Shown: piece after piece, positions 32,756 through 41,196 of the stretch | Numbering within the stretch: the stretch's first letter is position 1 | How the letters are laid out: every line of letters starts with the position of its first letter | The notes under the pieces: model-generated | Database searches by the model: none | Told to the model about the DNA's origin: nothing | Seen by the model: the letters and a program-made list of their open reading frames with translations, nothing else | Translations under genes and position numbers: made by a program | Assembly (NCBI GenBank): GCA_001302245.1 | Contig: LGYU01000016.1 | Span: 186,001 to 250,000, forward strand | DNA: 64,000 nucleotides | Direction: 5' to 3' | Origin: Chitinophagaceae bacterium PMP191F | Lineage (GTDB): Bacteria > Bacteroidota > Bacteroidia > Chitinophagales > Chitinophagaceae

Positions 32756-33910
32756 ATGGAATATGCAACACAATATTATATCGGGCATCATCCAAATGCA
32801 CCAAAAGCAAAGGCAAAAAAAACTATACAAGCAGTTGGGCGAGTTCACAACATGGGTACAAAGGACAAAAGATGCACACGAAATAAGCAAGGACAAACGG
32901 AAGTCAGTACCACAACAAATGTTGCCAATGGTTTTTTAAGAACCACTTTCCTGCCTAAACTGGAGGCGATGAAAACGGTACAACCTGCTACGGAAGTGGA
33001 GAAAATAGAAACTGATTTTTATTGTTCCCTGTGTGCAGTTGCCAGGCATTACAACGGCTTCGAGCCTATGGATACAAGGATGTTTGACTATCCCTACAAT
33101 ATCGCCCTTTCGGTATGGGAAGTGGAGAACCATTTAAAACGGAACACTAAAAACTGGAATTGTTTGCGTTTGGTACAGGACGATAAGGGAAAGACCTTTT
33201 TTATAAGCGAGGAACAATATAATACTGGAACAACCTTGTTTTATATTCCCGTTATACCGTTATATAAAATGCTCAAAGAATCGAAGACAAAAAGAGCAGC
33301 CCGATTATTATTATCCGTATTTGCTTACCTGTATCATGTAGCGGATATACCTTATTACAGGCAGGAAGATGCTTACCTCTATTGGCAATACGAAATGATT
33401 TCAGATTGGATAGAGCAGGACGATGAAGCAGAATTGGACAGCCGTAAAGAAGAATTAAAAATTGCTCAATGGTGCGGTGAAAAGATAGAGCAAAAAATTT
33501 TCAACCGAAAAAATCTTGATTTGTTTGCAGAACGGATAAAGGCATTCAAGCCTAAGAACAACTTTGAACGTGAATGTCTGCATGTAGCGAAAGAAATGTT
33601 TGCGCTTTATACTGTCTATCCTACAACAACGGTTTTCCAAAACGCAAAATATATACAGGATGATGAAGAACAGGAGGACGAAGTAATTGCAATGCGAAAG
33701 TATATATCCTTTATAGCAGATGCAAAGGGATGGCTCTATGAAACGATTGCTGAAAGTGTAAACAATGAGTTCAATGAATGTGGTACAACAGAAGAACCTA
33801 CCATAGTAAAAGAGTTCAATGGTACAGCAATCACCGATTACAGTCTTGAATTTGAAAACAGGCTATTCCCATTGATAGGCGATTTATGTTACCTGTTGAA
33901 TAACGATTAA
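32756..33910 (+). CDS. PRTRC-associated protein, unknown
   Basis: 384 residues, soluble. The N-terminus is basic (APKAKAKKTIQAVGRVHNMGTKDKRCTRNKQG), the middle aromatic-rich (PYYRQEDAYLYWQYEMISDWIEQDDEAELD), the C-terminus acidic. No catalytic motif is recognised. Its place between proteins C and B, with gaps of 17 and 10 bp, makes it a firm operon member and a constant-looking but unnamed PRTRC partner in Bacteroidota elements (inference from context). Confidence 0.75.
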   Translation: MEYATQYYIGHHPNAPKAKAKKTIQAVGRVHNMGTKDKRCTRNKQGQTEVSTTTNVANGFLRTTFLPKLEAMKTVQPATEVEKIETDFYCSLCAVARHYNGFEPMDTRMFDYPYNIALSVWEVENHLKRNTKNWNCLRLVQDDKGKTFFISEEQYNTGTTLFYIPVIPLYKMLKESKTKRAARLLLSVFAYLYHVADIPYYRQEDAYLYWQYEMISDWIEQDDEAELDSRKEELKIAQWCGEKIEQKIFNRKNLDLFAERIKAFKPKNNFERECLHVAKEMFALYTVYPTTTVFQNAKYIQDDEEQEDEVIAMRKYISFIADAKGWLYETIAESVNNEFNECGTTEEPTIVKEFNGTAITDYSLEFENRLFPLIGDLCYLLNND

Positions 33911-33920
33911 ACGAATTATT

Positions 33921-34637
33921 ATGAAAGATGTACTGGAAAATATCGGAACGCTTTACCATCCTAAAACGGCTTTGGTTTTTTATGAAGCGAAAGGAACGAG
34001 TAAAGAAGTGTATGTGGAATATTTTGATATGGATAAGAACGGCAGTCCTATCAATGCCCATCCTTTGACCATCAAGGAAGCACAGCGTTTGTCGAAGGCG
34101 TTGGATACTACAAGAGAAGGCAGTAAGGCTTTTCTGAAACCCAAAGGCATCATCGCTTCAAATGTCCTTTACACAGACCCTTCGGAAAACGGTTTTGTGA
34201 TGTGGTTTACAAAGGCGACCTGTAAAAATCTCTTTTTCGTTGAAGGTTTAGGCATTTCAAACGGTAATGCGAGTGTACCCGCATTACTTTGGATAGCCAA
34301 CAAAGACAAGCTGCATATCTATGCCCTGAAAAGCGTCAGGAAACCAACTGAAAACACACCGCTTTATCATGCTCCTTTTTTCAATGTCTATGCAGAAGGA
34401 AGCGTATGTATGGGTACGGTGGATGTCAATATCAGGAAGTCTGCATCATTGGAGGAATTTACAACCGCATGGGAAGCCTATTTCTTTAACAGCTATTTCA
34501 GCCACCTGATGCAAAATCATAACCCCATACACGGTAACTGTGTGAGTCTATGGAAGAAACTGCGGAAGACTGGAGAGCCATTTCCAAAAGAGGTATTGAA
34601 AAAGACAGACAGAACAATAAAAAATATACTACGATGA
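33921..34637 (+). CDS. PRTRC system protein B
   Basis: 238 residues. The signature region LYHPKTALVFYEAKGTSKEVYVEYFDMDKNGSPINAHPLTIKEAQRLSKAL and the central SNVLYTDPSENGFVMWFTKA match PRTRC-B. It may bind the ThiF-like protein encoded next; its stop overlaps the ThiF start (ATGA), so they are coupled. Function unknown. Confidence 0.85.
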   Translation: MKDVLENIGTLYHPKTALVFYEAKGTSKEVYVEYFDMDKNGSPINAHPLTIKEAQRLSKALDTTREGSKAFLKPKGIIASNVLYTDPSENGFVMWFTKATCKNLFFVEGLGISNGNASVPALLWIANKDKLHIYALKSVRKPTENTPLYHAPFFNVYAEGSVCMGTVDVNIRKSASLEEFTTAWEAYFFNSYFSHLMQNHNPIHGNCVSLWKKLRKTGEPFPKEVLKKTDRTIKNILR

Positions 34638-35440
34638 AAACGGATAAAATAAAAGTACACTTTACAGACAATGACCTGATTGCTCCCACCAATCCCATCG
34701 AGGTAAATCTGATAGGGGCTGGAGGTACGGGTTCAAAGGTGCTTACAGCATTGTTGGAAATGAATTACAGCCTGAATGAATTGGGACATGCAGGGTTAGC
34801 GGTTAGGCTTTGGGATGATGATATTGTAACGGATGCCAATTTAGGCAGACAAAGGTTTGCTGAATGTGAGGTAGGGTTATATAAGTCCGTTGCCCTGATA
34901 AACCGTTCCAACAGATGGGCTGGAACATATTGGAAAGCAGAAACTACGAAGTTTGAGAGGGATGGCTTAGACAGGATGCCGGATCATGCACAGGCAAGTA
35001 TTTACATTTCCTGCGTTGACAGTGTAAAGGCACGATTTGAAATAGCTGAAATACTTAAAGGCCTGAATAATTACAGTGCATACCGCAATCAAGCCAAATA
35101 TTGGATGGATTTCGGCAATAGCCAGTCCACAGGGCAGGTGCTATTGTCCACTATTGGAAGTATTAGGCAACCACAATCTGAAAAATATGAGGCGGTTGCA
35201 AACCTGCCATTCGTTACGGATGAGTATGGGGAACTGCTGAAACAATCCGAAGAAAACGATAATACACCAAGCTGCTCACTTGCAGAAGCTCTGGACAAGC
35301 AAGACCTGTATATCAATCCCTCCCTTGCACAAATGGGTTGCTCCCTGCTATGGGGCCTTTTCCGTAACGGAATGACAGAAAATAAGGGCTTCTTTCATAA
35401 CCTTGCCAACTTTACCACCCAGCCGATAAAGGTCGCCTAA
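34634..35440 (+). CDS. PRTRC system ThiF-family protein
   Basis: 268 residues from ATG 34634. Rossmann nucleotide site IEVNLIGAGGTGSKVLTALLEM, acidic metal/ATP region (VRLWDDDIVTDANLGRQRF) and SCVDSVKARFEIAE match ThiF/E1-like adenylyltransferases. Members activate the C-terminus of a small protein with ATP; there is no obvious ubiquitin-like substrate here, and no E1 CxxC zinc motif is seen. The start overlaps the stop of protein B. It is the last backbone gene before the cargo at 35.7 kb. Confidence 0.88.
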   Translation: MKTDKIKVHFTDNDLIAPTNPIEVNLIGAGGTGSKVLTALLEMNYSLNELGHAGLAVRLWDDDIVTDANLGRQRFAECEVGLYKSVALINRSNRWAGTYWKAETTKFERDGLDRMPDHAQASIYISCVDSVKARFEIAEILKGLNNYSAYRNQAKYWMDFGNSQSTGQVLLSTIGSIRQPQSEKYEAVANLPFVTDEYGELLKQSEENDNTPSCSLAEALDKQDLYINPSLAQMGCSLLWGLFRNGMTENKGFFHNLANFTTQPIKVA

Positions 35441-35486
35441 AGACCTCCCAGGCGGCGCATCGGCATTCCTTTCCCCGTAGGCGGAA

Positions 35487-35509
35487 CACCGCTGCGCGGA
35501 GAAGCGGTG
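35487..35509. terminator. Hairpin after the PRTRC operon
   Basis: Arms CACCGCT / AGCGGTG with a 9-nt GC-rich loop, 46 bp after the ThiF stop. The rest of 35441-35676 holds no gene I can support. Confidence 0.5.
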
Positions 35510-35676
35510 CAGCCACTTATGCAAAACCGTCCTCACTACCTTTTTAGTCCGTTCATCCGTTTCCGCATAACAGGCTGCGGCATTATTAATCATCTATATT
35601 ACCGGAGATGGTCTTCCTTATTTGAGGCTGCAATTATGAATTTGTAAATTCTTCAGTTCTTGCTTTCTATGAGCAT

Positions 35677-36081
35677 CTAAGATTCCTCTTCTTCATCTGA
35701 TTTTGTAGCCCATTCCAGATGTTTTATTATACCTTTTTGTAGGCTCAAAAGGAAAGGTATTCCATCGCTTCTCACTATGCTATTGGGATTGCAAATCTCA
35801 AGAAGAGTGCTTAAAGAATTAGCAAACCAGGCATAATTTCCTCTAAGTGGAGGAATTGCTTGCACATTCAAATACCTGATAGCACCAATAAGTATCTCAT
35901 CACCATCCGGCAAACCCTCCACTTGATAATAATTTTGATTTGCGATTTCAATAAACTTATTGGTCATTTCATTTAATTCAGAAATATCTTCTGGAAGCCT
36001 TTCAATAGGAGCCGAATCCTTATCCCACATTAAGTCTTCCGCTAACATAAAGCAAACCTCAAGTAATTTGTTCTCGTCCAT
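35677..36081 (-). CDS. Acidic protein paired with HEPN protein
   Basis: 134 residues, strongly acidic, ending SDEEEES. Helical soluble sequence (MDENKLLEVCFMLAEDLMWDKDSAPIERLPEDISELNEMTNKFIE). No known domain. It lies 60 bp downstream of the HEPN gene on the same strand. Acidity and pairing are compatible with an inhibitor or immunity role for the HEPN protein, but this is inference. Confidence 0.65.
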   Translation of the reverse strand: MDENKLLEVCFMLAEDLMWDKDSAPIERLPEDISELNEMTNKFIEIANQNYYQVEGLPDGDEILIGAIRYLNVQAIPPLRGNYAWFANSLSTLLEICNPNSIVRSDGIPFLLSLQKGIIKHLEWATKSDEEEES

Positions 36082-36141
36082 GTTATACTTTTAAATCATT
36101 ACGATTGTCAGAGATTATATTTATGCGTCCGGGAGCTTTAT

Positions 36142-36690
36142 CTAAGCATTTACTCTGGCATACACCAGCGGTACTATTCCTCGTAATAATTGAATTGCCG
36201 GTGACAAAAGTATTTCCTGATATTGATGCAGTCCCTTTTCTCCGTGAACAATGTTACACCGGATTGAATAAAGCGTTTTCATTAAAGCAAGGATTTTTGT
36301 CGCAGGTGCTGCTGATTGCAATCCATTGATAAGTTGTTGGTCGCGGTTGGGCTGCGGTGTTCCTCTATTCAGGTCAATATTAAAATGAGGCATCGCCTGA
36401 TATAATGCCTGGATTTGGTTGTCAAGTCCTTGCTGTGTTAAATAATGGGCAATAGCAGCAGCTCCAAGAAAATCAATTGTAAAAGTAGTAGCTCCCGCTC
36501 TGTCACCAACTTGTTCTCTCGCATTACCAGTTTCCTGAGCTTTTTTTATCGGAACAATATTGTACAGGAAGTTATAGTTGATAAATAAGGTTACGTATTT
36601 ATCAATAAGGCTGGCAACATCCCCATCTACTATATTATCGGCTTTCTGAAGCCACCTGTTATAAAAATCCTGTTGATCTGGTGATAGCAT
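36142..36690 (-). CDS. HEPN-type putative RNase
   Basis: 182 residues. The C-terminal motif KTLYSIRCNIVHGEKGL contains Arg144-x4-His149, the RX4-6H catalytic signature of HEPN ribonucleases, followed by G as in many ApeA-like forms. The N-terminal region is helical with a Met-poor, Asp-rich start. HEPN RNases act in toxin-antitoxin, abortive infection and CRISPR systems. It is divergent from the nuclease gene at 36868 with a 177-bp control region, and precedes an acidic partner gene. Confidence 0.7.
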   Translation of the reverse strand: MLSPDQQDFYNRWLQKADNIVDGDVASLIDKYVTLFINYNFLYNIVPIKKAQETGNAREQVGDRAGATTFTIDFLGAAAIAHYLTQQGLDNQIQALYQAMPHFNIDLNRGTPQPNRDQQLINGLQSAAPATKILALMKTLYSIRCNIVHGEKGLHQYQEILLSPAIQLLRGIVPLVYARVNA

Positions 36691-36867
36691 ATTTTAGATT
36701 AATTTGATGCTTTCAAATCTACGGTAATTCACTCCAATGTTGTAAGATTCTGTTCTGGAAATCCGAGAATTTCGTCGGCACTTGGTAATGGTAGAGTGAA
36801 TTAATTATTTAGAACAAAATATTATATTTTGCAACAGTCTATTCAAACCCTGTAAAGAAATTGTCTG

Positions 36868-37986
36868 ATGAATGATATGTCACTTTTTGAAAAGAAAGAA
36901 AGAACATTAGATGGGCCTGCTAAATACAACGTAGATACCTATCAGTATTATAACGATAGTGCCAGGCAAGACATGGAAGTCATAAGACAGCTACTTGAAA
37001 AATGGTTTTCGCATTATCCCGATGATGAAAAGCAAGACCTAAAGACACGATTTCAAGCCTCATTTGATGCCGCATTTTATGAGTTATATATTTATACACT
37101 ATTCACGAAACTGGGATTTTCATTATCAATACACCCTGATATTCCCGGCACATTAAAACGTCCGGATTATCTTGCTACAAAAGATGGGGAGTTTCTTTAT
37201 ATCGAGGTAAAACACATGACAATGCTATCCCAAGATGAGCGGTCGCTTGAAAGGAAAAAGAATACACTTCTCGATTCGTTGGATAAAATTGATGCATCGA
37301 ATTTTTTGTTGAAACTGGATGAAATAGTTTTCAAAGATAACAGCCAGCCAAGTGGAAAAATGATCGTCCGTTATTTTAACCAAGCCATTTCATCGTATGA
37401 TCCTGATATATATACAGACCTTTTAAGTCAACGTGGATTTCAGGCAATGCCTAAAATTGTATATGATGATGATAAAGTCAAAATAGAGTTGCAGTTAATT
37501 CCAAAATCGCCATTACATCGTGGAACTAATTCCCGTTCCATTGGCACTCATCCGATCGTTACCCAAATAGGTAATGATAGCGAGGATATAATTACTGCTT
37601 TGGAATCAAAAGCTACGCGCTATGGAGCATTAAATGCTCCGTACATTATTTGTCTAAATAAGCAGAGCATTTCTCTTGATATTATAGAAGTGCAGGAGGC
37701 GCTATACGGCTCATTGCAAATTTCTTGGCGTGATATTCCTGACAACCGGGATGAAAGATTAGAGCTTTCAGGAAATGGTTTTTTTGGTTCAAAAAATAAT
37801 CCCAAGTTTACAAGAGTGTCAGGAGTATATATTACCAACGCCAATACGGCTAATTTAGCCACAACTGTAGATCACGCATTCCGACACAACCCATTTGCAC
37901 AGTTTCCGACCTATATGGTAATTGACAAGCCGGTGCAGGAATTGTTGAGCATCCCTCTTGATTACCCAATGTCATCTAAAATCTGA
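36868..37986 (+). CDS. PD-(D/E)XK-type nuclease, putative defence protein
   Basis: 372 residues. RPDYLATKDGEFLYIEVKHM contains the PD...ExK catalytic pattern (Asp100, Glu113, Lys115), preceded by a helix with Glu72 (FYELYIYTLFTKLGF), as in restriction-endonuclease folds. The C-terminal half has a second all-purpose part (NAPYIICLNKQS, WRDIPDN, GVYITNANTANLATTV) reminiscent of substrate-recognition or sensor regions. No methylase or helicase is nearby. Four bp before a trypsin-like protease gene on the same strand, so the two form an operon. A Bacteroidota restriction-like role is inferred, not known. Confidence 0.75.
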   Translation: MNDMSLFEKKERTLDGPAKYNVDTYQYYNDSARQDMEVIRQLLEKWFSHYPDDEKQDLKTRFQASFDAAFYELYIYTLFTKLGFSLSIHPDIPGTLKRPDYLATKDGEFLYIEVKHMTMLSQDERSLERKKNTLLDSLDKIDASNFLLKLDEIVFKDNSQPSGKMIVRYFNQAISSYDPDIYTDLLSQRGFQAMPKIVYDDDKVKIELQLIPKSPLHRGTNSRSIGTHPIVTQIGNDSEDIITALESKATRYGALNAPYIICLNKQSISLDIIEVQEALYGSLQISWRDIPDNRDERLELSGNGFFGSKNNPKFTRVSGVYITNANTANLATTVDHAFRHNPFAQFPTYMVIDKPVQELLSIPLDYPMSSKI

Positions 37987-37990
37987 TTCT

Positions 37991-38740
37991 ATGACAGACG
38001 CCGAATTGATGGTTAGAGCATCCATTCAAGTTTTTCTGGCAAAAGCAGATTACCCCAAGCCAGAAGGTTTTGGTTCTTGCTGTGTAATCGTTTACGAAAA
38101 CCGAAGGTTTTTTATTTCAGTTTCGCACGTTACTGATGCAGAAGGATACACCACTTTTTTAGAGACTAATCAACCATTTGATAAGAGGGGGCCAATCATT
38201 CAACCCATAGGAGGTATTTGTTACTTCGATCAGATAAAGGTAACGAAAGACATGTCTCTGGAGGACTTTGAATCGGTATTACAGCAAGGCAAAAGATTGG
38301 ATATTGCGTTTGCTGAAATTAAACATAATATAGAGCTGCTGCAACCTGAAATGGATTTTAAAGCATTTAAGGTGGAAGCGTCAACAAAGTTGCCGTTGTT
38401 TATGGAGGATGCTGCTATGCCAACCAAAGACGAACGGTATGGCTTCTTTGGAAAAGTTAGGCATAGCTATAATGGAATACAACTTTCCATGATACCAACC
38501 TTGAAACATAGTTTAAAGTTCCATCGCACTAAAGGAGAATTTTATATGTTCTTGGCTCCCCAGATAATATCCGATAGCGAGGATTATGAAGGATGCAGTG
38601 GTGCGCCTATTTTAGATAGTCAATGCAGAATTGTGGCTCTTGCCTGCGCAGTACACACTGGTACCAGGATTATTTATGGGTTCCCGATTCAAAAGTGTAA
38701 GGAATTATTAGACTACGCACTGCAAACTGGTATGCTATAG
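37991..38740 (+). CDS. Trypsin-like serine protease partner
   Basis: 249 residues from ATG 37991, 4 bp after the nuclease stop. Catalytic triad pattern: FFISVSHVTD (His46), RLDIAFAEI (Asp104), EGCSGAPILD (Ser203) in the standard GxSG-AP context. No signal peptide and no transmembrane segment, so it is cytosolic, unlike most trypsin-fold proteases (DegP type). Cytosolic trypsin-like proteases next to nucleases occur in several phage-defence systems, where proteolysis activates an effector. Here the nuclease is the obvious candidate substrate; this is inference. Confidence 0.8.
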   Translation: MTDAELMVRASIQVFLAKADYPKPEGFGSCCVIVYENRRFFISVSHVTDAEGYTTFLETNQPFDKRGPIIQPIGGICYFDQIKVTKDMSLEDFESVLQQGKRLDIAFAEIKHNIELLQPEMDFKAFKVEASTKLPLFMEDAAMPTKDERYGFFGKVRHSYNGIQLSMIPTLKHSLKFHRTKGEFYMFLAPQIISDSEDYEGCSGAPILDSQCRIVALACAVHTGTRIIYGFPIQKCKELLDYALQTGML

Positions 38741-38871
38741 TGTCGTATCTTAAATATTGAAAATCAGCATATTGTATTGTAGTATTTTGAGTGTATTTTT
38801 TATTTAAAGTTCGCACAACAGCTTTAAATCCGCTAAAAAGTGGTTCGAGTTTTGTACCACAGGGTTCACCA

Positions 38872-38911
38872 AAAGGGACAAGTTAGATAAACCTAGCTTG
38901 TCCCTTTTTTT
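38872..38911 (+). terminator. Rho-independent terminator after protease gene
   Basis: Stem AAAGGGACAAGTTAG / CTAGCTTGTCCCTTT (15 bp, one G-T pair) with loop ATAAAC and a T-run. It ends the defence-type operon and lies in the border zone between mobile cargo and chromosomal genes. Confidence 0.8.
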
Positions 38912-39054
38912 ATCTTCTCTTTTCCAGCTTATGTTGGATTGTCTATGCCCTTCCATAGCGTATTTTTAATCTTTGAACTATCAGTCAACTTATTATGGAC
39001 AAAGTGTAACCTTTAAAATATTTCTTCGTCTTATTAAAGACAAACCAAAAACAT

Positions 39055-40185
39055 ATGAAAAAGGCACCCTTCTTTTTAGCGTTTGTAGCATGTACCAGTG
39101 TATGCGTTGCACAAACCGACCCGGTAAAAATAGCCTCCGACAATAAATTAAAAACATACCTGGATTCACTGGTAGATCAATCCGTTTCTGTATTTATGAA
39201 AAGCGGCTCCAGGGTGGGCATTTCAATAGGGATCATAAAAAATGGAGAGCCATATATCTATAATTATGGTTCCACACAAAGAGAGAAGGCCGAATTGCCA
39301 ACTGGCAATACAGTTTATGAACTGGCATCCATTACAAAAACCTTTGGGGCTACGCTGCTTGCCAAAGCTGTGCTCGACAAAAAGGTTGATCTAAATGATG
39401 ATATACGCAAATACCTGAAAGAGGATTATCCTAACCTGAATTACAATGGAAAGTCTGTTACCCTGCTTAATTTAGTGAATCTCACCTCCGGATTGCCTAA
39501 CTGGATGCCTGATAAGGACATTTTTGCAAATGCAGACCCCGCCTCCATCCCCCGTATTTTGGATTCGGTTCACCAAAAATACAGCAGGCAGGATTTTTAT
39601 CACGACCTGCATGATGTAAAACTAAATGTGTCACCAGGCACCGTTGCACGTCATTGTAACACGGCTGCTCAATTGCTCGGTTTTTTCATGGAAGGCGTTT
39701 ATAACAATACTTATGACAATCTCTTAAAAATACATTTTACCGATCCGCTCAAAATGAAAAATACATTCCTGATCAAACCAGGAAAACAACCTGCCCTCAT
39801 GGCAAAAGGTTATGACGGCAGCGGACGGTTAATGCCGGTTACTAATTGGGAAGATCTAAAAGTGGCTGCAAGTATCGCCTCCTCTGCCTCAGACATGTTA
39901 AAGTACATGGCCTTTCAGTTAAATGAAGCAAATCCCGTAGTAAAATTAAGTCATCAGCCAACTTTTGGAAAGGCAGAAGATGGTGCCATTGCCCTTAACT
40001 GGAAAGTACGTAAAACGGCCAACGGCAACAGGAGCATCTCTCATACAGGCGGTAGTTTGGGATTCAGCAGTTACATGGTATTTTATCCCGATTTGAATAC
40101 AGGCGTTGTCTTACTTTCAAATGAAGCAGGCCAGAATACACAAAATGAATTGATCGCGTTGTCAGAAAATATCCTGCAACTTTAA
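39055..40185 (+). CDS. Serine hydrolase, beta-lactamase class C/PBP-like
   Basis: 376 residues with signal peptide MKKAPFFLAFVACTSVCVAQ. Catalytic SITK (SxxK) near residue 87-90; the second motif region reads RHCNTAAQLLG where YxN is usual (HCN here), and HTGGSLGFSS is the third (KTG-like) motif. Family members act as beta-lactamases, esterases or peptidases in the periplasm. The changed second motif argues for an esterase/peptidase rather than resistance enzyme. It has no close partner gene. Confidence 0.85.
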   Translation: MKKAPFFLAFVACTSVCVAQTDPVKIASDNKLKTYLDSLVDQSVSVFMKSGSRVGISIGIIKNGEPYIYNYGSTQREKAELPTGNTVYELASITKTFGATLLAKAVLDKKVDLNDDIRKYLKEDYPNLNYNGKSVTLLNLVNLTSGLPNWMPDKDIFANADPASIPRILDSVHQKYSRQDFYHDLHDVKLNVSPGTVARHCNTAAQLLGFFMEGVYNNTYDNLLKIHFTDPLKMKNTFLIKPGKQPALMAKGYDGSGRLMPVTNWEDLKVAASIASSASDMLKYMAFQLNEANPVVKLSHQPTFGKAEDGAIALNWKVRKTANGNRSISHTGGSLGFSSYMVFYPDLNTGVVLLSNEAGQNTQNELIALSENILQL

Positions 40186-40223
40186 ATGAGAAATACCCGG
40201 CATTTTATTGCTGACCTTTATCG

Positions 40224-40525
40224 GTGCAGTGCTTTCAGCATGTTATTACGATATACTTTACCCACCGGGAGTTTTTTATCGCCGATGGATACCTCCTGGC
40301 TAGAGAATTTTTACAACTTGTTGCGATCTCGTGCATCATTGTTTTTCCTATTGTATGGTGGTTCATGCACAATTGGTTACAGAATTATGCATACCGTACA
40401 ACGATACAACACTGGATGTTTATACTGGCAGGGGGCACTGCTTTATCATTGCGCTGGTAACGGTAAGCTTCCAGGCAATAAATACAGCAATAGCGAACCC
40501 GGTTAAAAGTCTTCGTTCGGAATAA
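40224..40525 (+). pseudogene. C-terminal remnant of FtsX/MacB-type ABC transporter permease, frameshifted
   Basis: The first frame gives AREFLQLVAISCIIVFPIVWWFMHNWLQ and NYAYRTTIQHWMFILAGGTALSLRW, then a stop; the +1 frame continues with IIALVTVSFQAINTAIANPVKSLRSE. Together they are the conserved C-terminal end of FtsX-like permeases. The break is at a run of five G (around 40431-40435): one extra G would join the frames. The N-terminal bulk of the protein (periplasmic domain, first helices) is missing, so the remnant is a true fragment even if the frameshift is a sequencing error. Follows the serine hydrolase gene. Confidence 0.7.
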
Positions 40526-40568
40526 ATTTTTACTTGCGTTGAAAAATAAACGCAAGAGTACAGAAATA

Positions 40569-40605
40569 AAAAGCCGCATAGATCCTGACGATCTATGCGG
40601 CTTTT
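40569..40605. terminator. Strong bidirectional terminator
   Basis: Perfect 16-bp stem AAAAGCCGCATAGATC / GATCTATGCGGCTTTT with a 5-nt loop. It serves the permease remnant on the plus strand and the SRPBCC gene on the minus strand. Confidence 0.85.
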
Positions 40606-40624
40606 CTCCTTAGACATCCAATCA

Positions 40625-41074
40625 TTAAGCATCTGGTATTTCCGGCTCTACCAGCTTAGCCAGTTTTTCCAATGATTCCTGCCAGCCCAGGTAGCACATT
40701 TCCACAGGTATCATAGAAGGAATACCTTCCTGTGTAACTTTTAACTCAGTACCCACAATCGTTTTCCGGAGCCAGACAGTGGTAGTCATTTCTCCGGGCA
40801 GATTGGGATCGTCAAACTTATCACTGTATTTCAATAACTCACCGGGTTTTAGTTCAAGGTATGTTCCCCCGAATGAATGGCTGTTGCCGGTAGAAAAGTT
40901 CTGAAATGACATTTTATAAACACCTCCTACTTCCACCTGCATCTGGTGAACGGTGCAGAGAAATCCATAAGGAGGTAACCATGATGCAATTGCAGTAGCA
41001 TCGGTAAAAGCTCGGTATACTTTTTCCGGGGAAGCTTTAAGAACTCTGTGTAGTGAAACAGCATTGCCTGACAT
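40625..41074 (-). CDS. SRPBCC/AHSA1-family protein
   Basis: 149 residues. N-terminal HRVLKASPEKVYRAFTDATAIASWLPP is the START/SRPBCC signature; the middle (GGTYLELKPGELLKYSDKF, TTTVWLRKTIVGTELKVTQEG) continues the fold and C-terminus MCYLGWQESLEKLAKLVE is the closing helix. Binds hydrophobic ligands; individual function not known. Likely single gene with its own terminator. Confidence 0.85.
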   Translation of the reverse strand: MSGNAVSLHRVLKASPEKVYRAFTDATAIASWLPPYGFLCTVHQMQVEVGGVYKMSFQNFSTGNSHSFGGTYLELKPGELLKYSDKFDDPNLPGEMTTTVWLRKTIVGTELKVTQEGIPSMIPVEMCYLGWQESLEKLAKLVEPEIPDA

Positions 41075-41196
41075 AAAATATGTTTTTGATCCCTACTCGT
41101 ATGGCTTTTCGGTTTCGCCCGTTTTTAAAGTGGTTGCTGCTCCACTTACCTTGTATATCGATCGTTATCCATTACACTTTTATGTGCTCACCTCGC

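Noticed and set aside
35348-35593. Minus-strand 81-codon frame after the ThiF gene
   Set aside because: Overlaps the ThiF C-terminus in antisense and runs through a GC-rich hairpin region.
38835-38872. tRNA gene
   Set aside because: GGTTCGAG resembles a T-loop but the flanking bases cannot form T- and acceptor stems, and no anticodon arm is present.
40186-40506. 106-codon frame starting right after the serine hydrolase
   Set aside because: Nonsense composition; the ABC permease frames over the same DNA match a known family.
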